Positions 1 to 10,871 of a DNA stretch of 64,000 nt are shown piece by piece; positions within the stretch are counted from its first letter, which is position 1; each line of letters begins with the position of its first letter. Location of the stretch: NCBI GenBank assembly GCA_029747015.1, contig JAKOGI010001281.1, positions 204,173 to 268,172 of the forward strand, in the 5' to 3' direction. The position numbers were made by a program, and so were the translations under genes. Origin of the DNA: Carnegiea gigantea (Eukaryota; Streptophyta; Magnoliopsida; Caryophyllales; Cactaceae). Below the pieces are notes generated by a model. That model had not been told where the DNA came from, did not search any database, and was given only the letters and a program-made list of their open reading frames with translations.

Positions 1-1488
1 TTAATCCAAAGCTCTTCTTGGGTCATAGGTGACAGTTGGGAGCTCCCTTGAGTTGCAGCTTGAGAGTACTCCTACCATTTGTTGTGATGGTCCTCCTAAA
101 AATTTTCAGAAATAAATAAGTTTCATACTAAACCTACAATTGTAACATATGATTCATCTCTGAATAAAATATGCCAAATTGAACTTACAAATTTTTTTCA
201 GATTTTTTATCGACAAACGTTTTGTCTTTCACCTTGCAGTAGGTGTCCTTAAACAATTCCTCACATGTGGGTTCCCTACCTAATGCTTTGGCCTAAAGAG
301 AAAAAAAAAAGTAACCAGCTATTAAATATAAAACAAGGACGAAAACCCTAACTCATACCATACATTATATATAAGAAATACGCTTTTTAATAATCACATT
401 CCTTACCAGGCGTCTTCTCCTTTCACTAATCGGAATTGAGCCACATGTATGTAACGAAGGACCAAAACCTTCAGCATCACTCAATTGATTCTTTTTATTT
501 TGTTGGCTCAATTTCTTGAGCTTGTCATTCTCAGTCCAATGTTTAAGTATCTCATTCCAAACACTAGGTGGTAACCACTTCGGCTTTTTGTTGTACTTTC
601 TGGCATATCCAAGAATGTCCCTAAGTCGAGCTGCCCCTCTGTAATCAAAGTTACGCCGTATCTGCGCTTCATTGTCTGGATGCCAGTAGTAGTGTTTATG
701 TGGCAAAGTTGGAGTATATTAGTAATTAAACATCTCAAACAATCCAATGATAACTTTGAAATTCGTTGTACAGAAAATTAACCTTGAATTCATTAAACCA
801 TATATCTCTATAAGATTGTGGAACTTCTCCCCACGTGGTCCAAGCATGTAGGTACTTACCTGTAAAACTTTCCACAATTTTCTGAACTACACCTTGGTAT
901 GGAACAAAACTAAGAACAAAAAAAGAATTTGTTAAAAGTAATTACTGTAGGCATTAAAAAAATATGATTAGTGAAGAAGTTACAAAGTTTGTAATGAACT
1001 AATGTGTCACCATCGGGTTGTAAATATATCTTATTAGTGGTGCTTGCTGTTTCACTATCAGGTGCAGGACTGTGTCTATCTCTTCCTAACCCTTCATTTT
1101 GGACCCCTTCGTTGTGCACTGAGTGGCTTGGCATTCTAGGTTGCCCCATCATCTGATTACCGTTGAAATGTGGACTAACAGTGCCAAACTGTTGATAAAG
1201 TAATAGAGTAGCTGAAGTACCACCCATGTATGGAATATTGGGTTGGATTGGTGTCTGCATACCCGCATAGAAAAAAGGTGGTTGCATATGGGGTTGCTCA
1301 TTCATACTACCGCAATAATTTCCGAATGGTTGAGTTGGATCAAGAAAACCTCCAAACATTCCACTGAAAGCGTTTGTTTCATAATTTTGATCAGCAGGAT
1401 CATACTGTGGAGTCGGTTGTGGTGCTCCTCTACCCGCATCATTCCTGACCGTTCGACCACGACCACGTCCACCATTGAGTCCAGACAT
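1..1488 (-). pseudogene. CACTA second gene, Transposase_24 (En/Spm-type) protein, partial
   Basis: Starts at the ATG at 1488 with a Gly/Arg-rich N-terminus (MSGLNGGRGRGRT) followed by a Pro/Gln/Met-rich low-complexity region to about 985. Later exons at about 909-783, 715-410, 292-190 and 98-1 encode a domain with the pattern TWGEVPQSYRDIWFNEFK, then a Trp/Tyr-rich stretch (HYYWHPDNE) and AKALGREPTCEELFKDTY. This order is typical of the plant Transposase_24 (Ptta/En/Spm) family, the partner gene of TNP2 in CACTA elements, thought to bind subterminal repeats. An in-frame stop is visible near position 70. The gene continues beyond position 1. Exon borders are approximate; the acceptor of the third exon is unclear, which suggests decay. 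Confidence 0.75.
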
Positions 1489-1659
1489 CTAACAAATAAG
1501 AACAAAATAAAAAAAAATACAACCGCACCAATATTTATAGTATTGTCAGTGAAAAAATTACATGACATATGTCCAATTGTTTTTCTGGGTTTGCAATTAA
1601 GAAAAACTCCATACACAGACATAGATATCCATACATCGAAAATATTAAATCAATCATTG

Positions 1660-4600
1660 TGGGACACATCGTCATCGTCATCGTCATCATCATCACTTTG
1701 CAATGCCATATCATCATCACTTTGCAATGCCATATTTTCATCATCATAATCATCATCAATGTCTTCAGGTTCAACCTCCCATTCACCTTCTTCATCCTCG
1801 TCATCACCATTCCCATCATGCCCCAATCATGTCCATCAACATCATCAGCTTGTGCAGTTTCATCAACTAATGTTGTCGGTATTACATTATCCACATTCAT
1901 GGTTGTCATTCCAAACTGCTGATAGGCAAGTTCTAGATTATCTTTATCTTTAGGGGCACCGCGAGGTTTATTTGGTATAGCTACCCACCAATTCGCTTTT
2001 CCTGATATCCCCTCAGGGTACTTAACATATACTACTTGGGTTGTAGTATCAGCAAATATGAATGGGTCAAACTTTCTATAGCGTCTAGTATGATTAACCT
2101 CGGGATATGGGGTAAATTTAGGATAACGCAGCCCCCGAGAAACATCCGGGTCAAACCACTCACAATTAAAAAGTACACATTTTTTAATTGGCTCACCCGT
2201 AAATTCAACACGAATAATTTCGTGAAGTACGCCATAATAATCCCCTGCTACTTCATCACCTTTGCCAACTCCTTTGACACACACGCCGCAATTATATGTT
2301 GCTTTACCTTCATTTCTAGCCTTGGTATGAAATCGATAACCATTAACTTTATACCCAGAAAAACATTCCACTACCATAAGCGGTCCATGAGATAAGTTTA
2401 CCAGAAAATCATGCCTCTCATCATTAAACATCTGATAAGAATTTACCTATGAAAAAATAAAGGTAATCATCTTTACAGTTAGAAAAATATTTTGTAGGAG
2501 TTGAAGGTTACTTAAGAAAAATTACTTACATTATACTCAAACCATTGTGCAAAATTTGCCTCAATAAACAAGTCAACTTCCACATCACTCGCGTTTGGAT
2601 TGTGGCTGCGAAATTGATGTCTGAACCAACTGTAATGTTTAACGAATGAAATTAAATATTTATCACTGAACAATTAGTAAGTATTCAAATGAAACTTTCA
2701 GTAATTGGTATACTTACTCCAAATATGGTTGCACTTCATCACAATTCAGTAAAATGTGAAGACGTGCGACACGATACTCAGGTTCAGTAAGATATCTTCT
2801 TCCTCGTTTTCCAAACGGAGTACCCTTACGGTTGAACACCGAAAGAGTTCGCATTTGTCGTTCGGGTTGTTGCAGATCCTCATTACGCCCAATACTCGGG
2901 CAATGCAAGTTTGATTCAAAATAATACTCAGCGAAATGTTTGATCTCAAATGCTAAGTATGCGTTAACCATAGATGCCTCCACACGAGCTTTATTCTTTG
3001 CCGTAGGCTTCATCCAGCCAAAGTACCTCTCAAACGGATACATCCATCGATATTGAACAGGACCACCCAACAAAGCTTCTTCGGCTAAATGAATGGGCAA
3101 ATGTTCCATGACATTCCAAAATCCAGGCGGAAAAATTGTCTCCAACTTACAAAGAATTATAGCAATGTTCTTGTTCATCTCTTCCAGCATGCTCACGTGT
3201 AACTCACTGGAGCATAAGTTTCTGAAAAACTCACTTAATTCGACCAAGGGTCCCAATACATCTTCCGGAAGAGCAGCAAAAGCTACTGGAAGTAGATTCT
3301 CCAGGAACACATGATGATCATGACTTTTCATATTTTATAACTTTGTATTAGATGGATCCACCCAATTTCCCACATTAGAACAATAACCATCAGGCACATG
3401 AACCTCTCGCAACCATTGTTAGACAGCCCTTTTTTGAGGTAATGACAGTGCAAATTTGGCTTTTGGCTTACACAATCTATTAGTTGACCCTCTTGTAACC
3501 AAGTTCAACTCTTGCCTACTACACAGAATGGACATATCCATTCTTGCTTTGATATCGTCCTTTGTTTTTCCGGGCACATCCATCACTGTGTTTATAATAT
3601 TTTCACTGAAATTTTTCTCTATATGCATGACATCAAGGTTTCCCATTATGTTCATTTTCGTCAAATCCCCGAATTTGAAAATGGATATCTTCAGCCACTT
3701 TAGGCAATGTCGACACTATTTCAGACAACATTTCACCAGAAATCCTTTGGGGAGGGCCAATGTGTACGCTCTTTCCTTTACGGAAGGCAACTTTATTAGC
3801 TCTAAAGCAATGATTTTGAGGCAAGAACCGACGATGGCAATCAAACCAAGAGGGCTTTCGGCCATGCTGTAACTGGAATGTACAATTTTGGTTCATACAA
3901 ACCGGACAAGCTAACAACCTATGAGTACTCCATCCGGATAACATGCCATACGCTGGAAAATCATTAATTGTCCACATCAACGCGACGTGCAATCTAAAAG
4001 TTTCCCCGCATGAAACATCAAATGTATCAACCCCAACATCCCACAGCATTTTCAACTCATTAATTAAGGGCAGCAAGTACACATCAATCCTATTCTTCGG
4101 ATTTGCTGGGCCTGGAATAAGACAACTTAAAAACATGTATGGAGTTGTCATACACATATCTGGAGGCAAGTTGTAAGGTGTAACTACAATTGGCCACACA
4201 GAATATGCTCTTCCAGATATGGAAAATGGTGTGAAACCATCAGCACAAAGACCTAACCTTATATTTCGAGGCTCTGCTGCGAAATTCGGATACTTTTGAT
4301 CAAAATGCTTCCAAGCTAATCCATCCGACGGATGTCAGAGAACACCTGATTCTTGGCGGTGCTTATGATGCCATCTCATATGAAAGGCAGTCCTTTTCGA
4401 CGCATACAGTCGTTGCAATCTTGGGATTAAAGGCAGGTAGTGCATTTTTGCATATGAAACAACCTTATTACCTCGTTGGTTGGATTTCCTTGGTAAATAT
4501 CTTGCACGTCCACAAAACTTACATGCGGACATCCCCTCATCATGTTTATAATAAAGCATGCAACCGTTCGGACAACAATCAATTTCCTGAACATCCATAC

Positions 4601-5234
4601 CTAAATCTCTCACTTTTCTGAGTTGCTGATGATAATTTTTTGGAATGCCACTTTCAGAAGGGCATATGTCTTTCATCAGGTCAACAACTTCATTGAAACA
4701 ACGTTGAGACATGTTGTTCCCTGATTTAATACTAAGTAGTCTCATAGATGTTTCAAGTTCAGTTATGTTGCACCCTTCATACAACGGTTTTTGGGCAGAC
4801 TCAAGCATAGTATAAAATGCCTCAGGATTTGCGTCCTGATGGCTACTCATGTTCATTTGATTAGCTTGGAAGGCAGCATGAAGCATGTTCTCCATATGAT
4901 TATGATTGGTGTAATTGGAATCACAATTCATAGAATGTGAACTACTTGCACCCCCTGCTTCCGAATTATCTTCTTCCCCATGACTTGTCCAATACCAATA
5001 ATTCTTGACAAACCCCTTTCTATACAAATGTGACTTTACAACATCAGGTGTAAAATATTGCATATTTTTGCACTTCGCACATGGACACCTGTAAACTCCA
5101 TTAACTCTATATTCCTCTCGATTTCGTGCAAATTCATCAAACATATTAATTCCCATCAACCACTCATCTCTAAGTCCATATCCATTAGGATTTCTTCTCC
5201 TATACATCCATTGACGATGCAACGGCCCATCCAT
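1660..5234 (-). pseudogene. CACTA transposase, TNP2 type, broken
   Basis: The ATG at 5234 opens a Transpos_assoc domain (about residues 1-90, Cys pair in YRCPCAKCKNM). The TNP2/Transposase_21 core follows (4700-3420), with a zinc-like CPNGC...CKFCG region and the conserved NLDVMHIEKN motif at 3640-3600. A DUF4218-like domain (3331-2714, KSHDHHVFLENLLPV, MYPFERYFGWMK) comes next, then an exon at about 2630-2530 and a DUF4216-like domain (2450-1950, YYGVLHEIIRVEF). The C-terminus is Asp-rich, from GAT/TCATCA-type repeats at 1670-1760. This is the catalytic protein of CACTA transposition. Lesions seen: an in-frame stop at 4335-4337, a frameshift near 3650 and another in the repeat near 1825. Introns near 2650 and 2500 have plausible GT..AG borders. 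Confidence 0.88.
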
Positions 5235-5318
5235 ATCTTGCTAATATGATTGCCTTAATTGTTATGTAAACTACAACCAATTACAATAAAAATTTTTTAG
5301 AAGTCTATTTAACCAGTT

Positions 5319-5398
<80 letters not shown>

Positions 5399-6860
5399 CA
5401 TAAAAATATATTTAATAGAACTATTAAATATATCATAACGCACCCAAATAAGCATCATACATAAATTACACAATTTATTTCACACTTTATTCAAATATAC
5501 ATAACAAAATTAATAAGATACAATACAATTAACATAATGAGCAAATTTTAATTAATATATACGTAAAACACCTGAATATATACTTAATATTCTTATAATA
5601 TTTTACTCCATGTGTTCAAATAAATGCACTTAATAAATAAACTTAAAATTGAATGTAATTCACATCCATATTTTACGAAACAAATAAAGTACATATTAAA
5701 CCAACCAAATCATCCGAACAATTAATCATTTCTCAAGAAAACAATATTATTCGCATACTTATCAAAAATTAATATACATAACAAATTGAATCTAAAACAA
5801 ACATACTTAACATTCGTAAAACATTTAGTAAAACAAAACATATATTACACATGCTTACGCACTCACAACTATTTCAATTATTCAAATCAACATACAATAC
5901 ATATTAAATTAGAGTTATATTATACTTGTTTTCTATCAAAATAAATTCTCACAAAACCTAAAATACAATAATTAATAGAATTAAACATATACGGTACAAA
6001 AAATAAATTCAGCATAATAATATTATTTAATATCTACATATGCGTCAAATGCGTAAATAAGCATCAACCACAAATTAAACACCTTAGCAAATTTAAATCA
6101 ATCTATACTTAACATACTTAAATCTCGCAAAAATATAACAAAAATTCTTCATATATAGAACAAATTATAAAAAATTGAATCATACCTCAAAAAATATTCA
6201 TGCATAACATATTTAACATTTTATAATAAACAAACTTGTTTCACTTAAATTATTCATTTTAATAAAACATAATATACATACTTAACATATTTAACATTTT
6301 CAAATAACCAAATAATTATTGCAGATCTACATACTGAACATGTTTTACTCATATTATTCTAATATACATATTTAATAAATTAAACAAAAAATTAACGTTA
6401 TTCAAATTCATATTCAACGGAAAAAATAAATTATTCAAACTAAATAAACATGCTTTTACTAATTTTCACACACCCGAAAAATAAACATCACATATCAAAT
6501 TAACACAACTTGAAAGCGCAACAATTCTACTAACCTTCACACACCCGAAAAATCAATCAGATTATAGATGGTGACGGCACTAGCGGCGGCGATAGCGGTG
6601 GCACTGGCGGCAGCAAAACACGAAAAACAAAGACCGTAAAAAATATCAATTAACTTAACTATTTTAATTTCAAACAATAACTTAAGCGAAAATATCACTT
6701 ACCATTAAATTTTTCAATGAATAAAAACTTAAGATGTCACTTTCTCTCTCTTCCTTCTCCTCCCTCTATCTCTTTTCGCACAACTTTCTCTCTCTAATTC
6801 TCAAACATCGTTCGAAAATTTCCCCTCCCCCCAAATTTAAAGCCGGGCAAGCCAAAAACT
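5235..6860. other. AT-rich 5' noncoding region of the CACTA element
   Basis: No gene is seen. The stretch lies between the subterminal motif array and the transposase start, so it is the expected place for promoter and leader, but I cannot point to a specific promoter. A short GC-rich island of GGCGGC-type triplets at about 6565-6615 stands out from the AT-rich surroundings. Confidence 0.6.
5322..5396. repeat. (TA)n microsatellite
   Basis: Near-perfect dinucleotide TA repeat of about 75 bp just upstream of the CACTA transposase start. It is likely variable in length and hard to assemble. Confidence 0.95.
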
Positions 6861-6872
6861 CGAGATCCGCGC

Positions 6873-7117
6873 TGGAAATCCGACGGAATCTCCAACGGAT
6901 TCCGACGGACTCCGACGGAATTCCGACGGAAATTCCGTCGGATTTTCCATCGGAATTTCGAATTTCCGATGGAATTCCGTCGGAATTTCCATCGGGCCTG
7001 CGTTCCGTCGAAAATTCCGTCGGAAATTCGAAATTCCGTCGGACTGCGTCTGAAATTCCGTCGGATTGTCTGTTATTTTCCGACGCCTATCTGATGCGTC
7101 GCTTTTTCCGTCGGAGC
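6873..7117. repeat. CACTA subterminal motif array (CCGACGGAA)
   Basis: A dense set of short motifs built on CCGACGGAATTTCC, present in both orientations (also read as TTCCGTCGGAA), fills the last 250 bp before the element end. Such clustered 10-15 bp motifs next to a CACTA terminus are the known binding sites for the element's TNPA-type DNA-binding protein in En/Spm. The second gene at 1-1488 is the natural candidate partner here (inference). Apparent open frames across this array come from the repetition and are not genes. Confidence 0.85.
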
Positions 7118-7124
7118 TGAGCAA

Positions 7125-7137
7125 CGCTTTCGTAGTG
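7125..7137 (-). repeat. CACTA terminal inverted repeat (5' end)
   Basis: Read on the minus strand the sequence is CACTACGAAAGCG, ending exactly at 7137. The matching 3' terminus is outside the window, so the repeat length cannot be measured. Confidence 0.85.
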
Positions 7138-7140
7138 AGA

Positions 7141-9219
7141 TGAAGGGATTTAGTTTAGATGTGCTTACCTCAGTATCCTCGAATAGAAGATTGTATACTA
7201 GCAAAATATGGAGACACTAGGAAAAGATTTTTAGGGAATGTGTAAAACCTACAGTTTTGAAGTATAACTAATACTGCTGCTAAGAGATAGATTAAAGCAC
7301 ATCAAGATTAACCCAAGTAAAGGGCTTTAATATTCTCATATTCAAAAAATTACTCTACATACATTGCATGTGAGTGGTTTATTCAGAGACAGTGGGGTTA
7401 GATGGATAAGAAAATGGATGTTGTGCCCTTGCTTCGGTAATTTAACATTTTTAACAGAATAGTTGTAGAAAAATTATAATTTTATTGTTTTCTTTTGATT
7501 CAATTTATTTAAAAATTTTATTTTAGGGTTTCCGCTTTGGTCATATTGTTCACTTATGTTGGTCATATTTTAATTTGGAGGCAACCATCAGTTGAGTTCA
7601 CTTTATGGTGTTCATTTTCTAGTTTCTTTGTGCTTTTGATTGGCTATCAGTAGTTGGACATGTGCTGATATACATTTTATTGTGATCATATTGGAATAAA
7701 TGCTAAATATGTTGTGTTCATTGTTAAGGTGTGTATATTAGTCGAGCGGTGTTTAGTGCGTAGTCGGGGTTGCTTAAGCCTTCTTTGGAGCTGAACATGT
7801 GGGTCATCTCTATGTAAAAGGCAATACATGGTGATAGGATGAGTTGTAGATTTGTAATTTTCGTATGCTAAATAATACATGTGCAGAGTGAGCTCAACCA
7901 TTTAAGTGAAGTGCTTAAGCTTTCAACATTGTTATTTTAAGGGTCTTCTAATGCCCACGTCCATTATTTATTGATAGATGTGTACCCTTTTATGTTTAGG
8001 TCCATATCTAACATCTCCATACACAGGGCACATAAGTATTTTTTTCCCCTCTATATTCAGAGCACATAACGATTTACTTTTTTTTTTAATATACATAGAG
8101 AACATAAGGATTCATTAGTTAATCTATTGGTTTTGTAAAGGAGTTACTAAAGAGAGTCAAGGTACATTAGTTCATGTGTACGTGTGTTGAGGATTGCGTT
8201 TAGGGGGAGGATTCATTTTCACTGACAGAAAGTTGTTCCTGTTCTTCAGTTTACATGTCAATTATTAGGAACTCATTTAGCATTTGTTTTTGATAATGGG
8301 CTTTTTTCTGATACAGTTTCATTATCAACAGTAACAACCATAGGTTATAGTGCTCTACATTCTAACATTTTCAATTAAAAAACAAAATTGGCATCTAAAA
8401 CTTTACAAGTTTTATCAACCAGGAAAAATTTGCACTGCCTATATATAGGGTAAATTTTTACCCCCTTCTTTTTGATCGAAAATTCGAGGTTAGATATGGT
8501 TCAATTCGAATCAATTTAGGTTTCAGATCTACTTTTAAGTGAGCCTATTTCGGATGTAGGGTCGGATATGGATTTGGGTGATTCGGTTTGACTATCAGGT
8601 TAGTTTTGCCAGGTCTACTCATATTTATTCAGGTAATTGATCTTGGGTCAGTGCGCAGGTCTTTAATAGTAATAAAATAAGGGAACAACGTTTATATAGT
8701 CATCAGCATTTTCTTTTGGAAATGATAAATTTCAATGGAAGAAAATCCCTAAAAAAAAGAAGATTGGAAAAAATAAGATAAATGATGAAATAAAGTGTCA
8801 ATGAATTTATAATTATAGGGAAAACCAAAAAAAAAAAACTATTCATAATTAGAGGGACCCCCCCGCAAAAAAAAACTCTTTGCTACCAAGAACCTCTAGG
8901 CTGGATAAGTCAAATTCTACTAGTTGGCCATAGCTCCTCTCCTATGAAAATTATACCCTAAGGCTCGCTTAGGTATCAAGGTAGACTGCTGATATCATAT
9001 GATGCCACATGCGACTGAACTTTATTTGTTTGCTTTTTGCATTGGGCCTTATACTAGGTACGTAGGTCTAGATTTTATTTCTACTTAGGTCAGATTTAGT
9101 TAGTGACATAAGCCAGGATTTGGGGATTCACTCTTGCATCCTATATTTCATTTTTTTTAAAAATAGAAAGTAGTAGTTTGTTATCTTTAACTTTTGTTAT
9201 GCTTTATTTTTTGAGTGCA
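7141..9219. other. Intergenic, no gene seen
   Basis: AT-rich sequence between the CACTA end and the MULE left repeat. Only short open frames without recognisable domains occur. A stretch at about 8480-8640 resembles 54390-54530 in the same orientation (dispersed repeat). Poly-A and poly-C runs occur near 8830-8875. Confidence 0.7.
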
Positions 9220-9955
9220 GTTATAGTGGTTGTCACCATATGACGGCCACCACAATTGAAACAATCTTGAGTGTTTGTTTGCCTTTGATTAATCTTCACT
9301 GTTGATTTTATATTTGTTAATAAATTATTGCAAATGAATTATAAAAATCACAAAATATAAGAAAATATTGATAAATATAACTTTTGTATGACATTGTTTG
9401 GATACTCATTAATTATATTGGAAACACAAACTTCATAGTTGCAAAGGAAAAACAAGCAAAACAATTTTCCAGCAACCTCCACGGCCGGCGACTGTTTTCC
9501 GGCGACAACGGCAGACAACATTTCTCTCTTCAACAGTGGCCGGCGATTCCCAATCTCTCTCTTCCTCTCACTTGGACCGGCTTTGTCACCAATTTCTGGG
9601 CTTGAAGTTGTGGCAGCGGAGCACCATTTTTTTCGACAAAAAGCCTGTCGGAAAATAGTGGAAGGTATGTGTACAAAACAACCCGTCCTCACCTCTCTCT
9701 TATGTCCAGGCCGAGATCCCGGCAGCGACACCCAACATCATGGCCGATGCCGACCATTGTTCCGGCGTGAAGAATGGTGGCGGCTAGGTTCGTCTAGGTT
9801 TCCACTTTCCTCTGGGCGACGTGAGCGTTTGTTTTGGAGGTTTTTTTTAAAAAAATTTTGATGGCAATCTATTTCATACTTATAATAGAGCTAGCACTTT
9901 GAATCACAAACGTAGGCATGGCTGGGCGGTTGGTCATGTTCGTGCGCATCCCATG
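9220..9955 (+). repeat. MULE left long terminal inverted repeat
   Basis: Aligns by eye with the reverse complement of 50110-50831, starting at GTTATAGTGGTTGTCACC. The shared part includes a GC-rich block (9478-9835) that would translate similarly in both copies (for example SGLEVVAA). I see no evidence that this block is a real gene; it may be captured host sequence. Confidence 0.8.
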
Positions 9956-10169
9956 TCTCGAGTTTGATTCTAAGCAAATGCGTTTTTGGCGTGGTGAAGG
10001 CAAATTATTATTGTTAACTGTAAAGTACTTATAAAATAGCTAATACTTAAAATCACAAAGGTGAGTGTGGCTGGGTGGTTGGTGATGTTTCTATATGTCC
10101 CATATCTTGGGTTCAATTCAAAGCAATTGCTTTTTTTTGTGTGTGGTCAAGGTAAATTATTTTTGTTAA
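9880..10169 (+). repeat. Direct duplication with tRNA-like A and B box motifs
   Basis: Two diverged copies (about 9880-10018 and 10030-10169) sit at the inner edge of the left MULE repeat. Each has a TGGCTGGGYGGTTGG block resembling an RNA polymerase III A box and, about 35 bp later, a GAGTTTGATTCTA or GGGTTCAATTCAA block resembling a B box. This layout is that of a tRNA-derived SINE head. The right MULE repeat contains only the first part (50110-50170). No poly-A tail or full SINE is defined, so the SINE reading is tentative. Confidence 0.45.
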
Positions 10170-10871
10170 TTATGCGTGGCTTTTTTATGTTTTCCGGTTT
10201 AATGGAAAATAATTACCTTATTTATTTACGATTTATTATTGTGTTCACACTACAAATCTTTGACAAAGTCGTAGTTTAAGAGACCCTAATCCCTTCATTC
10301 TATAAATTTGTTTTAAAGACTTTGTTTCCCCATCAACTATTAGTCATCAATCTCTTTCATAAAATCACTCAATGTCTTCTCCTACTCAGTAGATCTTTGA
10401 TAAAATCAATGAACGCCCGCATTCTGAAGCTTCTAAAATCGGTTTGCTAGCATTCAATCTCTTATTTGATAATTAAGAATGTAATTAGTAGGTTTAAACT
10501 ATTTTGTCATTGTGGTTTTGACAACAAGTAAAATTCGTGGAGTTTTATTCCTCTTTTTTGGTGCAATCTTATTAGTTTTATTGAACTTTAAGTAGAATTA
10601 GATTTGTGCATCTTTATTTGTTGACACATCAGTTTCATAGTATTATGAAATATTCGTGCCATAGTTTTTTAAAATTTTTGGCATTAGTATAGATTGATAA
10701 CATTGTTAATAATTGTAACTAGAAATTATAAATATGATATCAATTATTGTTGTTTTGTTTCATTGTTTATATAGAAGTTAGTTTTGCTATTATGTGAATC
10801 TCTCAATCCTATAAATCTTTTAAGTAGTACCTTAATGTTTGTATTTTCCTAATTTTGTCATGTAGCACATC
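10170..10871 (+). other. Upstream region and probable 5' leader of the MULE transposase
   Basis: No protein domain is seen. A TATAAAT box lies at 10301-10307. A possible leader exon ends near 10440 at a GT, and an acceptor-like TGTAG precedes the ATG at 10872, suggesting a 5' untranslated intron. This is inference only. Confidence 0.35.

Larger units (their letters stand above)
1..7137 (-). mobile_element. CACTA (En/Spm) DNA transposon, 5' part, 3' end beyond left edge
   Basis: Read on the minus strand, the element begins with CACTACGAAAGCG at 7137, the diagnostic CACTA terminus. Next come an array of short subterminal motifs, an AT-rich noncoding leader of about 1.6 kb, a TNP2-type transposase and a second gene of the Transposase_24 type that runs off the window. 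The 3 bp outside the end (AGA, 7138-7140) would be half of the usual 3-bp target duplication; its partner lies outside the window. Both genes carry lesions, so the copy is not autonomous. The family is certain from end plus protein content; the subfamily is not assigned. Confidence 0.92.

Noticed and set aside
6734..7124. Open frames on both strands with Ile/Pro/Ser/Glu repeats
   Set aside because: They are produced by the CCGACGGAA-type motif array at the CACTA end and have no domain.
9910..9985. Functional tRNA gene
   Set aside because: Only A-box and B-box resemblance; no cloverleaf, anticodon stem or acceptor pairing could be made out.
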